Shown here: positions 62,601-64,000 of the stretch, in pieces | How the letters are laid out: each line of letters starts with the position of its first letter | How positions within the stretch are numbered: the first letter of the stretch is position 1 | DNA from: Sipunculus nudus | Taxonomy: Eukaryota; Annelida; Sipuncula; Golfingiida; Sipunculidae | DNA: 64,000 nucleotides | Assembly (NCBI GenBank): GCA_026874595.1 | Contig: CM049307.1 | Span: 7,155,579 to 7,219,578, forward strand | Direction of reading: 5' to 3' | The notes under the pieces: model-generated | What the model was told of the DNA's origin: nothing | The model's database searches: none | What the model saw: the letters and a program-made list of their open reading frames with translations, nothing else | Position numbers and translations under genes: made by a program

Positions 62601-63275
62601 AGTGAAAAATACAAGCTGTTAATTTTTACAAAAAATATCAGGTGTTGTAAGCAGCTTGTTCCTTAACAACCGGCTAGTCATCTACCAGCTCCAGCTTCTA
62701 TCCACCTGGGGGGATCCTTACTATGTCGGCTTGAATGGCATCGAGTTTTATGACGGCCAGGGCAACAAGATTCCACTCACACAAAATAGTATATATCTCT
62801 TAGTAATGCAGGTCTTCTCAAAGTAAATGTCATATAACAAGCTGTATTTAAGTCTTTCACTTATGTCATCTGCCAAGGTAAACCACCTGTGGTATTTTAT
62901 TCATAAATTTAGAGACTTAAGACATTTGGGTTTACTTGGTTTTGTGTTTTGTTTTAAAATATTGCATTTCATTTGCAAATCCAAGGACCATCTTTTGTTC
63001 AAGCAGTGATTGTATTGTTATATCAGATGTTAAGCTTGGACTTTTTATCTTTTAAAACTTAACTTTTATAAATAAATGGTTCAGCATCAAACATTTCAAA
63101 CAGTTTTATAAATCTCTGCTTTTCTTTTTTCCCAGATATATCTGCATACCCTGACAGTGTTAATGTGTTAGAAGGTGTAAGTAATGATGTCCGCACGCCA
63201 GATAAACTTATAGATGGGATATTTGATACCACTGATGGCACCCACATGTGGCTAGCACCCATCCTGCCCACAGTC
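5545..63275 (+). CDS. KATNIP: KATNIP, partial spliced gene (join of the exons listed below)
   Basis: Katanin-interacting protein is a large ciliary basal-body and axoneme protein. In vertebrates it binds katanin and microtubules, partners the kinase CILK1, and is mutated in a form of Joubert syndrome (established knowledge). The sequence shows 23 firm exons and one tentative microexon with consensus splice sites and matching phases, giving about 1,170 residues. Four repeated modules carry a W-G-D-x-Y-x-G-L-x-G-x-E strand, a 'DG...T-x-D-x-HMWL-x-P' strand and an 'RIWNYNKS' strand: module 1 at 9132-15566, module 2 at 49584-54245, module 3 at 56052-58663, module 4 from 62678. A basic, low-complexity linker lies between modules 1 and 2. 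The start codon and the last part of module 4 are outside the window. Human KATNIP is about 1,600 residues, so roughly 70% is here. Identity rests on remembered similarity to vertebrate KATNIP, strongest at 62240-63275. Introns are crowded with repeats. Confidence 0.92.
5630..8581 (+). repeat. 66-bp minisatellite grown from exon 3' end plus splice donor
   Basis: About 44 units. Each contains CCCAGTCCAACCAAATACAA, an 'ACTCAGAAAATGCCC' or 'ACACAGAAAACGCC' segment, and ACACACATGGTAAGAACAA. The first copy is the coding 3' end of the exon at 5545-5683. From about 5925 on, every unit keeps a 66-bp length, a multiple of three, so one frame stays open apart from a handful of substitution stops. The first units after the exon are shorter (~38 bp) and shift the frame, and translation past the exon meets TAG at 5720. 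I read it as intronic. Confidence 0.93.
8582..9131. other. Intron, no recognised element
   Basis: AT-rich sequence between the 66-bp array and the exon at 9132. I see no repeat family or coding segment in it. The interval 9354-9720 after that exon is similarly plain. Confidence 0.6.
9132..9353 (+). CDS. KATNIP: KATNIP exon 2 of window, start of DUF4457-like module 1
   Basis: The acceptor is TATTTTCCAG and the donor AAG|GTACGG; phase 0 to 0, 74 codons. The protein begins VKSPPSNSVSDQG and continues with the module's first strands, VKIQLCSNWGHSSRIGLTEI, in which the usual W-G-D...GL-G-E pattern is degenerate (WGHSSRIGLTEI). The end reads ADVANLFNGKYK, equivalent to the 'L-I-D-G' segment of later modules. 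The reading frame joins exon 1 and the next exon without adjustment. Confidence 0.92.
9721..12356 (+). mobile_element. Complete family B interspersed repeat, 2.6 kb
   Basis: It starts AGCTCAGCTGACTATAAG after a T-run, followed by a long (TCCG)n tract and a single-copy region with two diverged tandem halves about 660 bp apart (compare the 'TTATGGGCCC' segments near 10125 and 10795). It ends at a GACCCATAGGTC palindrome plus CCTTGTT. It is nearly identical by eye to 46078-48707. No long frame is present. Confidence 0.87.
12493..12633 (+). CDS. KATNIP: KATNIP exon 3 of window, module 1 continued
   Basis: The acceptor is TTCATTACAG and the donor CTACAG|GTCAGA; phase 0 to 0, 47 codons. It encodes TVKERYMWSCDFDPARGVEF, then a strand ending VKMWNYNKNLQ. 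This matches the MWL...RIWNYNKS core of the other modules. It lies 136 bp downstream of a family B element. Confidence 0.93.
12634..13196. other. Intron, no recognised element
   Basis: AT-rich unique-looking sequence between an exon and the family A-like element that begins at 13197. No coding or repeat structure was recognised. Confidence 0.6.
13197..15155 (+). mobile_element. Family A-like repeat with ~155-bp internal units
   Basis: The left end is AGCTCAGCTGACTGTAAG, followed by a short TCCG tract. The right end is CATGGCCCATGTGCCACTTGTT. The inside consists of roughly a dozen degenerate units containing 'GGCCTAGAATC', 'CTTGGAAACCTGAAA' and 'GGTGACCTATATT', alternating as a dimer of about 310 bp. 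The right end lies 53 bp upstream of the exon at 15209. Confidence 0.8.
15209..15566 (+). CDS. KATNIP: KATNIP exon 4 of window, end of module 1 and acidic linker
   Basis: The acceptor is TTTTTAATTTCAG and the donor GCAT|GTGAGA; 358 nt, phase 0 to 1. It begins DLCIGARHIRVLIGQCVVFE, the last strands of module 1 (compare RGA..V.V..D in modules 2 and 3). It continues into an acidic Ser/Pro linker with DDDS, SSDEEES and EKTPEKTE. The open frame continues to a stop at 15587-15589. The GTGAGA donor at 15567 is preferred because its phase 1 end fits the phase of the next exon. Confidence 0.88.
15640..16298 (+). mobile_element. Helitron-like non-autonomous element (family F)
   Basis: The 3' end shows GGCACCTGCGGTGCC, a perfect 5-bp stem with a 5-base loop, then eight bases and CTAG followed by T. 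This is the classic Helitron 3' design. The left boundary is approximate, near TTTAGGCACCGTCGCGCC. The interior has 'tgaccttga' style repeated phrases and a GGTGGCACCACC palindrome. No replicase frame is visible. Confidence 0.6.
16299..17121. other. Intron, no recognised element
   Basis: AT-rich intron between the Helitron-like element and the DIRS element. I recognise no repeat or exon in it. Confidence 0.55.
17480..17660 (+). pseudogene. DIRS gag-like remnant
   Basis: One frame reads GPADPCFFCQPWSSDKWAMF followed by HAW, with an upstream Cys/His pair (C-R-S-H...C-F-F-C) resembling a zinc knuckle in DIRS first reading frames. It ends at a G-tract near 17652. Assignment to gag is from pattern memory and moderate. 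Confidence 0.45.
17835..18250 (+). pseudogene. DIRS RNase H domain remnant
   Basis: The frame runs LELRAIRRAI, then GRHILVRTDHTTVVAYIHQQ, then ASHLPGMSNILADALSR. It contains the catalytic Glu (LELRAI), the 'TD-T-T' Asp and the final 'N-x-x-ADALSR' Asp of retroelement RNase H. A following segment, 'WGHPVFDLF', matches the linker DIRS elements carry after RNase H. The reverse transcriptase that should precede it is missing, which implies an internal deletion. Confidence 0.8.
18474..19606 (+). pseudogene. DIRS tyrosine recombinase remnant, frameshifted
   Basis: Fragments in three frames occur in the right order. They are an N-terminal core-binding part (WWRLFTGWASAHEISP, then TLRGYRAALLSVLRP), a first catalytic block (KSVFLLAITYAGHRSELHAL, whose 'R-SELHAL' supplies the first Arg), a second block (KAHDVRAISPSLA, the H-x-x-R motif) and a terminal strand (FYLPRFSLSDVMLQASVPYS, then LGPVVSAGEVL). 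At least two frameshifts and a G-tract at about 19190-19203 disrupt it. Confidence 0.82.
20113..20437 (+). CDS. KATNIP: KATNIP exon 5 of window, basic linker
   Basis: The acceptor is CATATGCAG and the donor GCTGA|GTATGA; 325 nt starting with two bases that complete the split codon. An acceptor nine bases later (TGTAG, start 20122) would keep frame and cannot be excluded. It encodes a very basic stretch, RQRRRERHRERRSKKM, then a Ser/Thr-rich linker with no recognisable fold. The right end of a DIRS retroelement lies only about 95 bp upstream of the acceptor, so the branch point and polypyrimidine region are partly displaced by mobile DNA. Confidence 0.8.
20690..21548 (+). mobile_element. Short family A-like repeat
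   Basis: It has the left end AGCTCAGCTGACTTTAAG and the right end CATGGCCCAAGGGCCACTTGTT, with a few internal units ('GGCACAAATTGTATC', 'CTTGGAAACCTGAAATTAGG') like those at 13197-15155. It is a shorter relative or a deleted copy. The remainder, 21549-22054, is unremarkable intron. Confidence 0.8.
22055..22222 (+). CDS. KATNIP: KATNIP exon 6 of window
   Basis: The acceptor is TTGTATCTTACAG and the donor AACCA|GTAAGC; 168 nt, phase 2 to 2. It encodes TAPASDHSQTPAV, then REVTRVKQWSV, and ends ALSDDESSMLSRLQEIN. The acidic 'DDESS' followed by a short helix looks like a conserved linear motif, but its partner is unknown to me. The phase agrees with both neighbours. Confidence 0.85.
22804..23203 (-). 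mobile_element. Possible insertion flanked by 12-bp direct repeats
   Basis: CTAGTATAGATT occurs at 22792-22803 and again at 23204-23215, bracketing 400 bp. The minus strand carries an open stretch including LPECLDINSEDRIVRSHEDA that looks protein-like but that I do not recognise. It could be a retroposed gene fragment or an old exon. The rest of the intron (22223-24001) includes a degenerate GTACCT-rich patch near 23400-23520 and otherwise nothing recognised. Confidence 0.35.
24002..24064 (+). CDS. KATNIP: KATNIP exon 7 of window (small)
   Basis: The acceptor is CCTTTTTCCAG and the donor AGAA|GTAATA; 63 nt, phase 2 to 2, 21 codons. It encodes VNGKVNGNYPSWLDPVFEIK. The frame stops two bases past the donor (TAA), which supports an exon end here. 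GTAATA is a weaker donor than most others in the gene. Confidence 0.8.
24065..25768. other. Intron, no recognised element
   Basis: AT-rich intron without recognisable exons or terminal repeat structures. Short reading frames on both strands have no family resemblance I can see. Confidence 0.55.
25769..29735 (+). mobile_element. Family D interspersed repeat, ~4 kb
   Basis: It starts AGCGAACCTGTGAACTTATG after a T-rich flank, then a TCCG-like cassette and GTTAACCCATA. It ends with the palindrome GGCCTGTAGGCC and TTGTT. The interior has palindromes GGTGGCGCCACC near 26240 and 27580 and a patch of short repeats 'AGAGTTCACTCAGTGCAG' near 28600-29130. A second left-end-like segment at about 27165 marks an internal duplication that the other copy (58983-62132) lacks. 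Confidence 0.8.
29736..30458. other. Intron, no recognised element
   Basis: AT-rich sequence preceding the lysine-rich exon. Nothing recognisable apart from A/T runs. The interval 30530-31116 on the other side of that exon is similar. Confidence 0.55.
30459..30529 (+). CDS. KATNIP: KATNIP exon 8 of window (small, lysine-rich)
   Basis: The acceptor is TATTATTTCAG and the donor CCAG|GTAAGA; 71 nt, phase 2 to 1. It encodes ENVKESKKKEKGVPSWLKGE. The 'VP-W-LK' motif after a lysine run agrees with my memory of vertebrate KATNIP. It follows a 6.4-kb intron that holds the first family D element. Confidence 0.88.
31117..31204 (+). CDS. KATNIP: KATNIP exon 9 of window
   Basis: The acceptor is ACATATATTCAG and the donor GCAGG|GTGAGC; 88 nt, phase 1 to 2. 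It encodes EPFENPPESRGGNRPDPQEE, then NLLEHWPKAG. The last 14 exon bases plus the donor are the first unit of a 42-bp tandem array extending to about 31470, so seven equivalent donors follow one another. I chose the first donor. Using a later one would add 14 codons per unit. Confidence 0.82.
31191..31470 (+). repeat. 42-bp minisatellite across an exon end and donor, 7 units
   Basis: The unit starts TGGCCCAAGGCAGGGTGAGC and ends 'GATATTAATACACG'. Starts are at 31191, 31233, 31275, 31317, 31359, 31401 and 31443. The first unit includes the final 14 coding bases of the exon ending at 31204 and its GTGAGC donor. All seven copies keep GG|GTGAGC. The unit is a multiple of three. Confidence 0.93.
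31468..33142 (+). repeat. ~32-bp minisatellite, about 50 units
   Basis: The unit is roughly GATTTACTTGTTTTAATCCT plus GTGTTTGGAGAT, with 30-bp variants (GGAGTGATTT). It begins inside the last 42-bp unit, sharing GATTTACTTG. A block near 31800-32400 reappears at about 32430-32960 with the same order of variants, a higher-order duplication. Confidence 0.92.
33283..33397 (+). repeat. Short ~28-bp tandem repeat, 4 units
   Basis: Four copies of a segment with TGTATCTCTCAGTGTATAGT, slightly diverged. They lie about 120 bp upstream of the exon at 33518 and do not touch its acceptor. Confidence 0.8.
33518..33606 (+). CDS. KATNIP: KATNIP exon 10 of window
   Basis: The acceptor is TACATTTTCAG and the donor CTCCAA|GTAAGT; 89 nt, phase 2 to 1. 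It encodes KDYLSTVLDSGTPRAESPSF, then GRRAKAHSP, a Ser/Pro- and Arg-rich linker. It precedes a 7-kb intron built of nested transposons. Confidence 0.87.
33996..35183 (+). mobile_element. Helitron-like non-autonomous element (family C), nested in family B
   Basis: The 5' end is TC, then GTATCCGCCAAAACGAAG, itself the arm of a hairpin with TTTTGCGGATAC. The 3' end has GGCGGATAC, a GTAGTC...GACTAC hairpin, seven bases and CTAG. The flanking bases are A on the left and T on the right, the Helitron target A|T, without duplication. The interior consists of ~200-bp units with GGTGGCGCCACCTGCAACC and 'ATATCTCGGGAACCG'. No Rep/helicase frame is present. Confidence 0.75.
36628..37324. mobile_element. 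TIR element with 8-10 bp target duplication
   Basis: The left terminus is TACGCTC and the right terminus GAGCG(TA). GTCCAAAA flanks both sides (TAGTCCAAAA at 36618-36627 and 37325-37334). Near its left end it has a hairpin with the perfect 11-bp arms CAGCGCCTTAC and GTAAGGCGCTG. About 700 bp, no transposase seen. An 8-bp duplication suggests hAT or a related superfamily, but the termini are not clearly hAT-like. Confidence 0.6.
37855..39724 (+). mobile_element. Family B relative, diverged, 1.9 kb
   Basis: The left end is AGCTAAGCTGACTATAAG with a TCCG tract. The right end is GTGACCCATGGTTCCCTTGTT. The interior follows family B but is shortened to one tandem half and has diverged. A second terminus-like motif, GTGACCCATGGGTCCC, at 39419-39434 suggests a recombinant or internally repeated end. 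Confidence 0.72.
39725..40587. other. Intron, no recognised element
   Basis: AT-rich sequence between the last transposon of this large intron and the exon at 40588. No exon-like or repeat structure was recognised. Confidence 0.55.
40588..40782 (+). CDS. KATNIP: KATNIP exon 11 of window
   Basis: The core coding part encodes DPNEETEKGRMTPMQQIESA, then RSKRRQMQQDKLEESW, TSLSLFDRLQKGRI and SMDIN, a charged helical segment. The donor ATCAATA|GTAAGA (phase 1) is clear. The acceptor is less certain. CATGCAG at 40581-40587 gives 195 nt and exactly the phase the previous exon needs. CACTCAG further in would break phase, and TTTTTTCAG at 40511-40519 would bring in a stop. The polypyrimidine tract upstream of the chosen site is weak. 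Confidence 0.78.
40783..43204. other. Intron with a candidate microexon and a small tandem repeat
   Basis: Mostly unremarkable. It contains the candidate 15-nt microexon at 41712-41726, a C-tract at about 42480-42494, and three copies of a 31-bp unit (TGTATTGTGATAACCACTAT...) at about 43000-43085. A short stretch at 41790-42030 stays open by chance. Confidence 0.5.
41712..41726 (+). CDS. KATNIP: Candidate 15-nt KATNIP microexon
   Basis: A good acceptor (TATGTTTTCAG) is followed 15 bases later by a consensus donor (TTTGA|GTAAGT). Included, it is phase 1 to 1 and adds five residues (about SDQCL); skipped, the flanking exons still join in frame. This is the expected geometry of a cassette microexon, but there is no conservation evidence here and the site pair could be chance. 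Confidence 0.3.
   Translation: MISV
43205..43283 (+). CDS. KATNIP: KATNIP exon 12 of window
   Basis: The acceptor is CATGTTTTTTAG and the donor CAAGA|GTTAGT; 79 nt, phase 1 to 2. It encodes DLLDEYLGVDQKKQVDTTPV, then EPKQQ. The donor GTTAGT is non-optimal, but its phase matches the next exon's single leading base, restoring a Glu codon. It is the last linker exon before module 2. Confidence 0.82.
43480..43830 (+). mobile_element. Degenerate fragment of a family A-like left end
   Basis: GCTCAGCTTACTGAAAG is followed by 'TGTCTGTTC...TCTGTCCGGCC' and a 'GAGGTCACTGTGACCTG' phrase, as in the family A-like elements. No right terminus is found, so it is probably an old truncated copy. Confidence 0.5.
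44103..49320 (+). mobile_element. Non-autonomous hAT element, 5.2 kb including a nested family B copy
   Basis: It begins CAGTGGCTTACTAAG and ends with the complement of CAGCGGTATACCTAG. A perfect 8-bp target duplication, ATTTCTGT, lies at 44095-44102 and 49321-49328. CAGNGGC-type ends with 8-bp duplications define hAT. Inside are about five ~157-bp tandem units ('GGGCGGCATTTCTGGGATTT') at 44160-44990, G/C tracts, and a nested family B copy at 46078-48707. Without the nested copy it is about 2.6 kb. No transposase frame is visible. Confidence 0.88.
46078..48707 (+). mobile_element. Complete family B interspersed repeat, nested in hAT
   Basis: It has the same ends and order as 9721-12356, with a length of 2,630 against 2,636 bp. 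The sequences look very similar throughout, with scattered substitutions and small indels. The left flank is a T-run and the right end CCTTGTT. Confidence 0.88.
49584..49731 (+). CDS. KATNIP: KATNIP exon 13 of window, start of DUF4457-like module 2
   Basis: The acceptor is TATTGTTCATCAG and the donor AAAAGT|GTAAGT; 148 nt, phase 2 to 0. It encodes EPEEFVIPELPSGSHLVVNI, then KTTWGDKHYVGLNGIELF, the canonical first strands of the module. A 45-bp minisatellite runs into the acceptor, the last incomplete unit merging with the polypyrimidine tract. Confidence 0.93.
49732..50258. other. Intron, no recognised element
   Basis: Short intron of module 2 with no repeat or additional exon recognised. 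The interval 50457-50868 is comparable. Confidence 0.6.
50259..50456 (+). CDS. KATNIP: KATNIP exon 14 of window, module 2 core
   Basis: The acceptor is TGTAATTTCAG and the donor ATATGG|GTGAGT; phase 0 to 0, 66 codons. It encodes IKAEPSDINILDEYNKDPRV, then NLIDGINRTRDDTHMWLAPF and ends MMRIW. These are the 'L-I-D-G...HMWL-P-F' and 'RIW' strands. The GC-rich, G/C-ending codons contrast with the AT-rich introns. Confidence 0.94.
50869..51760 (+). mobile_element. Helitron-like element (family C), second copy
   Basis: It begins GTATCCATCAAAACAAAG with the complementary GCTGGATTC hairpin arm and ends with a degraded hairpin, then TGTATTCTAG and T. The interior units carry GGTGGCACCACCTGCAACC and match family C. 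It is more diverged than the copy at 33996, and the 5' TC is replaced by TT. Confidence 0.68.
52087..52224 (+). CDS. KATNIP: KATNIP exon 15 of window, module 2 continued
   Basis: The acceptor is TTTGCAAATTTCAG and the donor GGCGAT|GTAATT; phase 0 to 0, 46 codons. It begins NYNKSRIHSFRGARDIDVTF, completing RIW|NYNKS across the intron, and ends GGVVGGSESFGD. The donor is weak (GTAATT) and a TA-flanked MITE begins 34 bp downstream. Confidence 0.93.
52258..53202. mobile_element. TA-flanked MITE-like element, 945 bp
   Basis: The terminal inverted repeats are about 22 bp (CTGTATTTATTC, one mismatch, AATTTGGC) with TA on each side, as in the Tc1/mariner/pogo group. It contains a 127-codon plus-strand frame (52621-53004) that I do not recognise. 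No transposase motif was identified. Confidence 0.75.
53462..53704 (+). repeat. 48-bp minisatellite abutting an exon acceptor
   Basis: Five units with CCAGCTTATATTACATGTGG and 'ACTTGATGTTTTAATGATCAG' start at about 53472, 53520, 53568, 53616 and 53664. The last unit changes to ACTTGTTGTTTCCAG, the acceptor of the exon at 53705. Every unit therefore ends in a T-rich stretch and CAG at the same place. Confidence 0.9.
53705..53845 (+). CDS. KATNIP: KATNIP exon 16 of window, end of module 2
   Basis: The acceptor is TTGTTGTTTCCAG and the donor GCTGGG|GTAAGG; phase 0 to 0, 47 codons. It encodes TILFTMDESILEQVSLHDQA, then an acidic segment with DLLDDDFMDEDAGERPK. 'TILFT' closes module 2 as 'EIMFS' does in module 3. 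A 48-bp minisatellite abuts the acceptor. Confidence 0.92.
54137..54245 (+). CDS. KATNIP: KATNIP exon 17 of window, inter-module linker
   Basis: The acceptor is TTTCTGCAG and the donor AAGAT|GTAAGT; 109 nt, phase 0 to 1. It encodes PRPHTTASRPQRTDVQEPAS, then an alanine/glutamate-rich stretch ending SPDIVLNGR. It is a linker between modules 2 and 3. A mariner-like MITE starts 25 bp downstream of its end. Confidence 0.88.
54271..54546. mobile_element. Mariner-like MITE, 276 bp
   Basis: The left terminus is TAGTGGAACCC and the right the complement of CAGTGGAACCC, flanked by TA dinucleotides. The interior holds two tandem copies of 'GGGACTGACCAAAGTGGTTG'. The size and ends suit a deletion derivative of a Tc1/mariner element. 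Confidence 0.78.
54930..55860 (+). repeat. ~75-bp tandem repeat split by a family G element
   Basis: Units with 'TTCATAAAGAGCATTTGGAG' and 'TATGGACAAACAGGGGC' occur at 54925-55021 and 55740-55850. The element at 55022-55739 interrupts one unit just before GGAGATATT. Confidence 0.7.
55022..55739 (+). mobile_element. Family G interspersed repeat, 0.7 kb
   Basis: It starts ATTCGCCCGTCATATGACAA after a T-run, with a CTGTCCGTCCGTCTGTC cassette about 40 bp in. It contains two ~195-bp tandem copies ('GCTTTGATGCATTTTCAC') and ends GCGGATCTCTTGTT. It is non-coding. Confidence 0.7.
56052..56229 (+). CDS. KATNIP: KATNIP exon 18 of window, start of DUF4457-like module 3
   Basis: The acceptor is GTCTGATCAG and the donor GACAA|GTAAGT; 178 nt, phase 1 to 2. 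It encodes LKLDFRSTWGDPYYLGLTGL, then a segment ending LPGYETDDRTLD. The last 17 exon bases plus adjacent intron form the first unit of a 51-bp tandem array. Confidence 0.93.
56213..57470 (+). repeat. 51-bp minisatellite across an exon end, about 24 units
   Basis: The unit contains GACTGGACAATAGACAAGTG, 'CATACAAATAGCAATGATAC' and 'ACCTACTAAAT'. The first unit is the exon end GACCGAACACTAGACAA with its GTAAGTGCATAC donor region. Later units have lost four bases there (GACAAGTGCAT), so the strong donor is not repeated. Because 51 is divisible by three, long frames stay open on both strands by chance. The last units (57350-57470) are diverged. Confidence 0.92.
57471..57958. other. Intron, no recognised element
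   Basis: AT-rich sequence with loose repetition of 'GTATAC' and 'ACCTGTAT' words. Nothing else recognised. The intron 58125-58493 is likewise plain. Confidence 0.55.
57959..58124 (+). CDS. KATNIP: KATNIP exon 19 of window, module 3 core
   Basis: The acceptor is AACTGTGTTGCAG and the donor AGAGGG|GTAAGG; 166 nt, phase 2 to 0. It encodes LLDGTNITTSDEHMWLVPFT, then a strand and MVGLRIWNYNKSAEDTYRG. It aligns residue for residue with the module 2 core, although here RIWNYNKS is not interrupted by an intron. Confidence 0.95.
58494..58663 (+). CDS. KATNIP: KATNIP exon 20 of window, end of module 3
   Basis: The acceptor is ATTTGCTGCAG and the donor ATAAG|GTATAG; 170 nt, phase 0 to 2. It encodes AKTVHVYLDDRRVSPPSGYL, then IRKGPGNCFFDFAQEIMFSE and a linker ending KQTTQEI. 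'V-x-V-x-DDRRV' is the last strand of the module. The donor GTATAG is weak, but the phase agrees with the next exon. Confidence 0.93.
58983..62132 (+). mobile_element. Family D interspersed repeat with nested family C element
   Basis: It begins AGCGAATTTGTGAGCTTATG with a degenerate cassette and GTTAACCATA and ends GGCCTGTAGGCGTTGTT. It follows the copy at 25769-29735 closely but lacks that copy's internal duplication. It is interrupted at 61195-62000 by a family C element. It fills most of the intron between module 3 and the small exon at 62240. Confidence 0.82.
61195..62000 (+). mobile_element. Helitron-like element (family C), third copy, nested in family D
   Basis: The 5' end is TCAATGTATCTGCCAAAA, and the 3' region has GGCGGATAC and a GTAGTTGCTTGTTGACTAC hairpin. 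The terminal CTAG is missing, so the right boundary is set by where family D sequence resumes ('GAGTATTTGCATTG'). The interior has GGTGGCGCCACCTGCAACC units. Confidence 0.7.
62240..62301 (+). CDS. KATNIP: KATNIP exon 21 of window (small)
   Basis: The acceptor is TTTGATTGACAG and the donor GGCT|GTATCC; 62 nt, phase 2 to 1. It encodes KSMQGEEPSQDYESVQMPCG. The 'MP-x-G' end joined to the next exon gives MPCGFIYQLQLL, close to vertebrate KATNIP as I remember it. This supports both unusual splice sites (GTATCC here, GGCTAG next). Confidence 0.88.
62302..62677. other. Intron, no recognised element
   Basis: Short AT-rich intron. No element recognised. 62789-63135 is the next plain intron. Confidence 0.6.
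62678..62788 (+). CDS. KATNIP: KATNIP exon 22 of window, start of DUF4457-like module 4
   Basis: The acceptor is AACCGGCTAG and the donor AAAATA|GTATAT; 111 nt, phase 1 to 1. It encodes IYQLQLLSTWGDPYYVGLNG, then IEFYDGQGNKIPLTQN, the best preserved first half-module in the window. The donor GTATAT is weak, but the phase is correct. Confidence 0.93.
63136..63275 (+). CDS. KATNIP: KATNIP exon 23 of window, module 4 core (last visible exon)
   Basis: The acceptor is TTTTTTCCCAG and the donor CAGTC|GTGAGT; 140 nt, phase 1 to 0. It encodes ISAYPDSVNVLEGVSNDVRT, then PDKLIDGIFDTTDGTHMWLA and PILPTV. The final 20 exon bases and the donor start a 43-bp tandem array. The rest of module 4 and the stop codon lie beyond the window. 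Confidence 0.94.
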
Positions 63276-63556
63276 GTGAGTATCAGTTTGTAGTAATCCA
63301 CCCATCCTGCCCACAGTCATGAGTATCATCATGTAGTAATCCACCGATCTTGCCCTCAGTCATGAGTATCATCATGTAGAAACCACATCTTGCCCATAGT
63401 AGTGAGTATCATCATGTAGTAATCAACCCATCTTGCCCACAGTCGAGAGTATCATCATATAGTAATCCACCCATTCTGCCATCAGTCCTGAGTATCATTA
63501 TGTAGTAATCCACCCATTCTCCCTACAGTCGAAAGTATCATTATTTAGTAATACAC
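63256..63556 (+). repeat. 43-bp minisatellite across an exon end, 7 units
   Basis: The first unit, from 63256, is the coding CACCCATCCTGCCCACAGTC plus donor GTGAGTATCA and GTTTGTAGTAATC. Six diverged copies follow at about 43-bp spacing. In most copies the donor GT is mutated (ATGAGT, GAGAGT, CTGAGT, GAAAGT); only one later copy keeps GTGAGT. Confidence 0.92.
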
Positions 63557-64000
63557 AATCACTCTGCAGAAGTCCAACCAGATTCAGTGTGTTTTTATTA
63601 ATAGAAACTTAAAATGTGCCATATCCTTCAATTGCAGTCCTGGATGTCTTTGCAGGGTTTACAAAGTACAAAGTTCCATTTTCCTGATTTCTTTGTCAGT
63701 CTCTAATGGTCAAATGTCATTTTCTTGAAAAAGTAAAAATTGCTGCTGATTTTGCCTGTATCAGTACAAGGGGTGGCCAGGACAAACCAACTGTCCTTAT
63801 ATCACAAACAATGCTTACTGCATAAAACTATCCTTCACTCTCACATTAAGATCAGTTAAATATAGGAAATCATTTACAAGCTGTTAAACTTCTGTCAGAA
63901 TGTCATTTGGGTTTTATTTCTTTGCTATTATCACCAAGAATTTTAAGACTCCTCCTTGCCATAAAAAAAAAATTGTGTTAACTTGTAAATGAACAAATTA
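63557..64000. other. Intron, no recognised element
   Basis: AT-rich sequence following the 43-bp array to the window end. No exon of the remaining KATNIP C-terminus was found here. Confidence 0.55.

Overview
The window is AT-rich, intron-rich animal DNA carrying one recognisable host gene on the plus strand: the middle and most of the C-terminal half of KATNIP (katanin-interacting protein, KIAA0556), a ciliary basal-body protein. I assembled 23 firm coding exons plus one tentative 15-nt microexon between 5545 and 63275. All splice phases agree from one exon to the next, giving about 1,170 residues. The first coding exons and the last ones lie outside the window. The product contains four copies of a beta-rich module of the kind Pfam calls DUF4457. 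The repeat content (TCCG-rich interspersed repeats ending in CTTGTT, non-autonomous Helitron-like elements, a DIRS retroelement, a hAT element, very many minisatellites) suggests a lophotrochozoan, most likely a bivalve mollusc. That assignment is inference.

Layout. 1-733: tail of an interspersed repeat (family B). 829-5530: a 46-bp minisatellite split by a 3.6-kb repeat (family A). 5545-5683: first visible KATNIP exon, followed at once by a 66-bp minisatellite to about 8581 grown from that exon's own 3' end. 9132-15566: exons of DUF4457-like module 1, with family B and A elements in their introns. 15567-20112: an intron with a Helitron-like element and a deleted DIRS retrotransposon. 20113-33606: small linker exons, a family D element and two minisatellites. 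33607-40587: a large intron of nested transposons. 40588-43283: linker exons. 43284-49583: an intron whose minisatellite is split by a 5.2-kb hAT insertion, itself carrying a family B copy. 49584-54245: module 2. 56052-58663: module 3. 62240-63275: start of module 4.

The most unusual observation is the placement of the minisatellites. At four exons (ends 5683, 31204, 56229, 63275) the tandem unit begins inside the exon and crosses the 5' splice site, so each array repeats the exon end plus the donor region. At three exons (starts 5545, 49584, 53705) another array runs directly into the 3' splice site. Seven of about 46 exon edges therefore abut tandem arrays, which looks like a mechanism rather than chance. 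A second theme is that several different interspersed repeat families share the same terminal design (T-run, hairpin with a TCCG cassette, 3' palindrome, CTTGTT), and two copies sit inside tandem repeats that preserve the empty target site.
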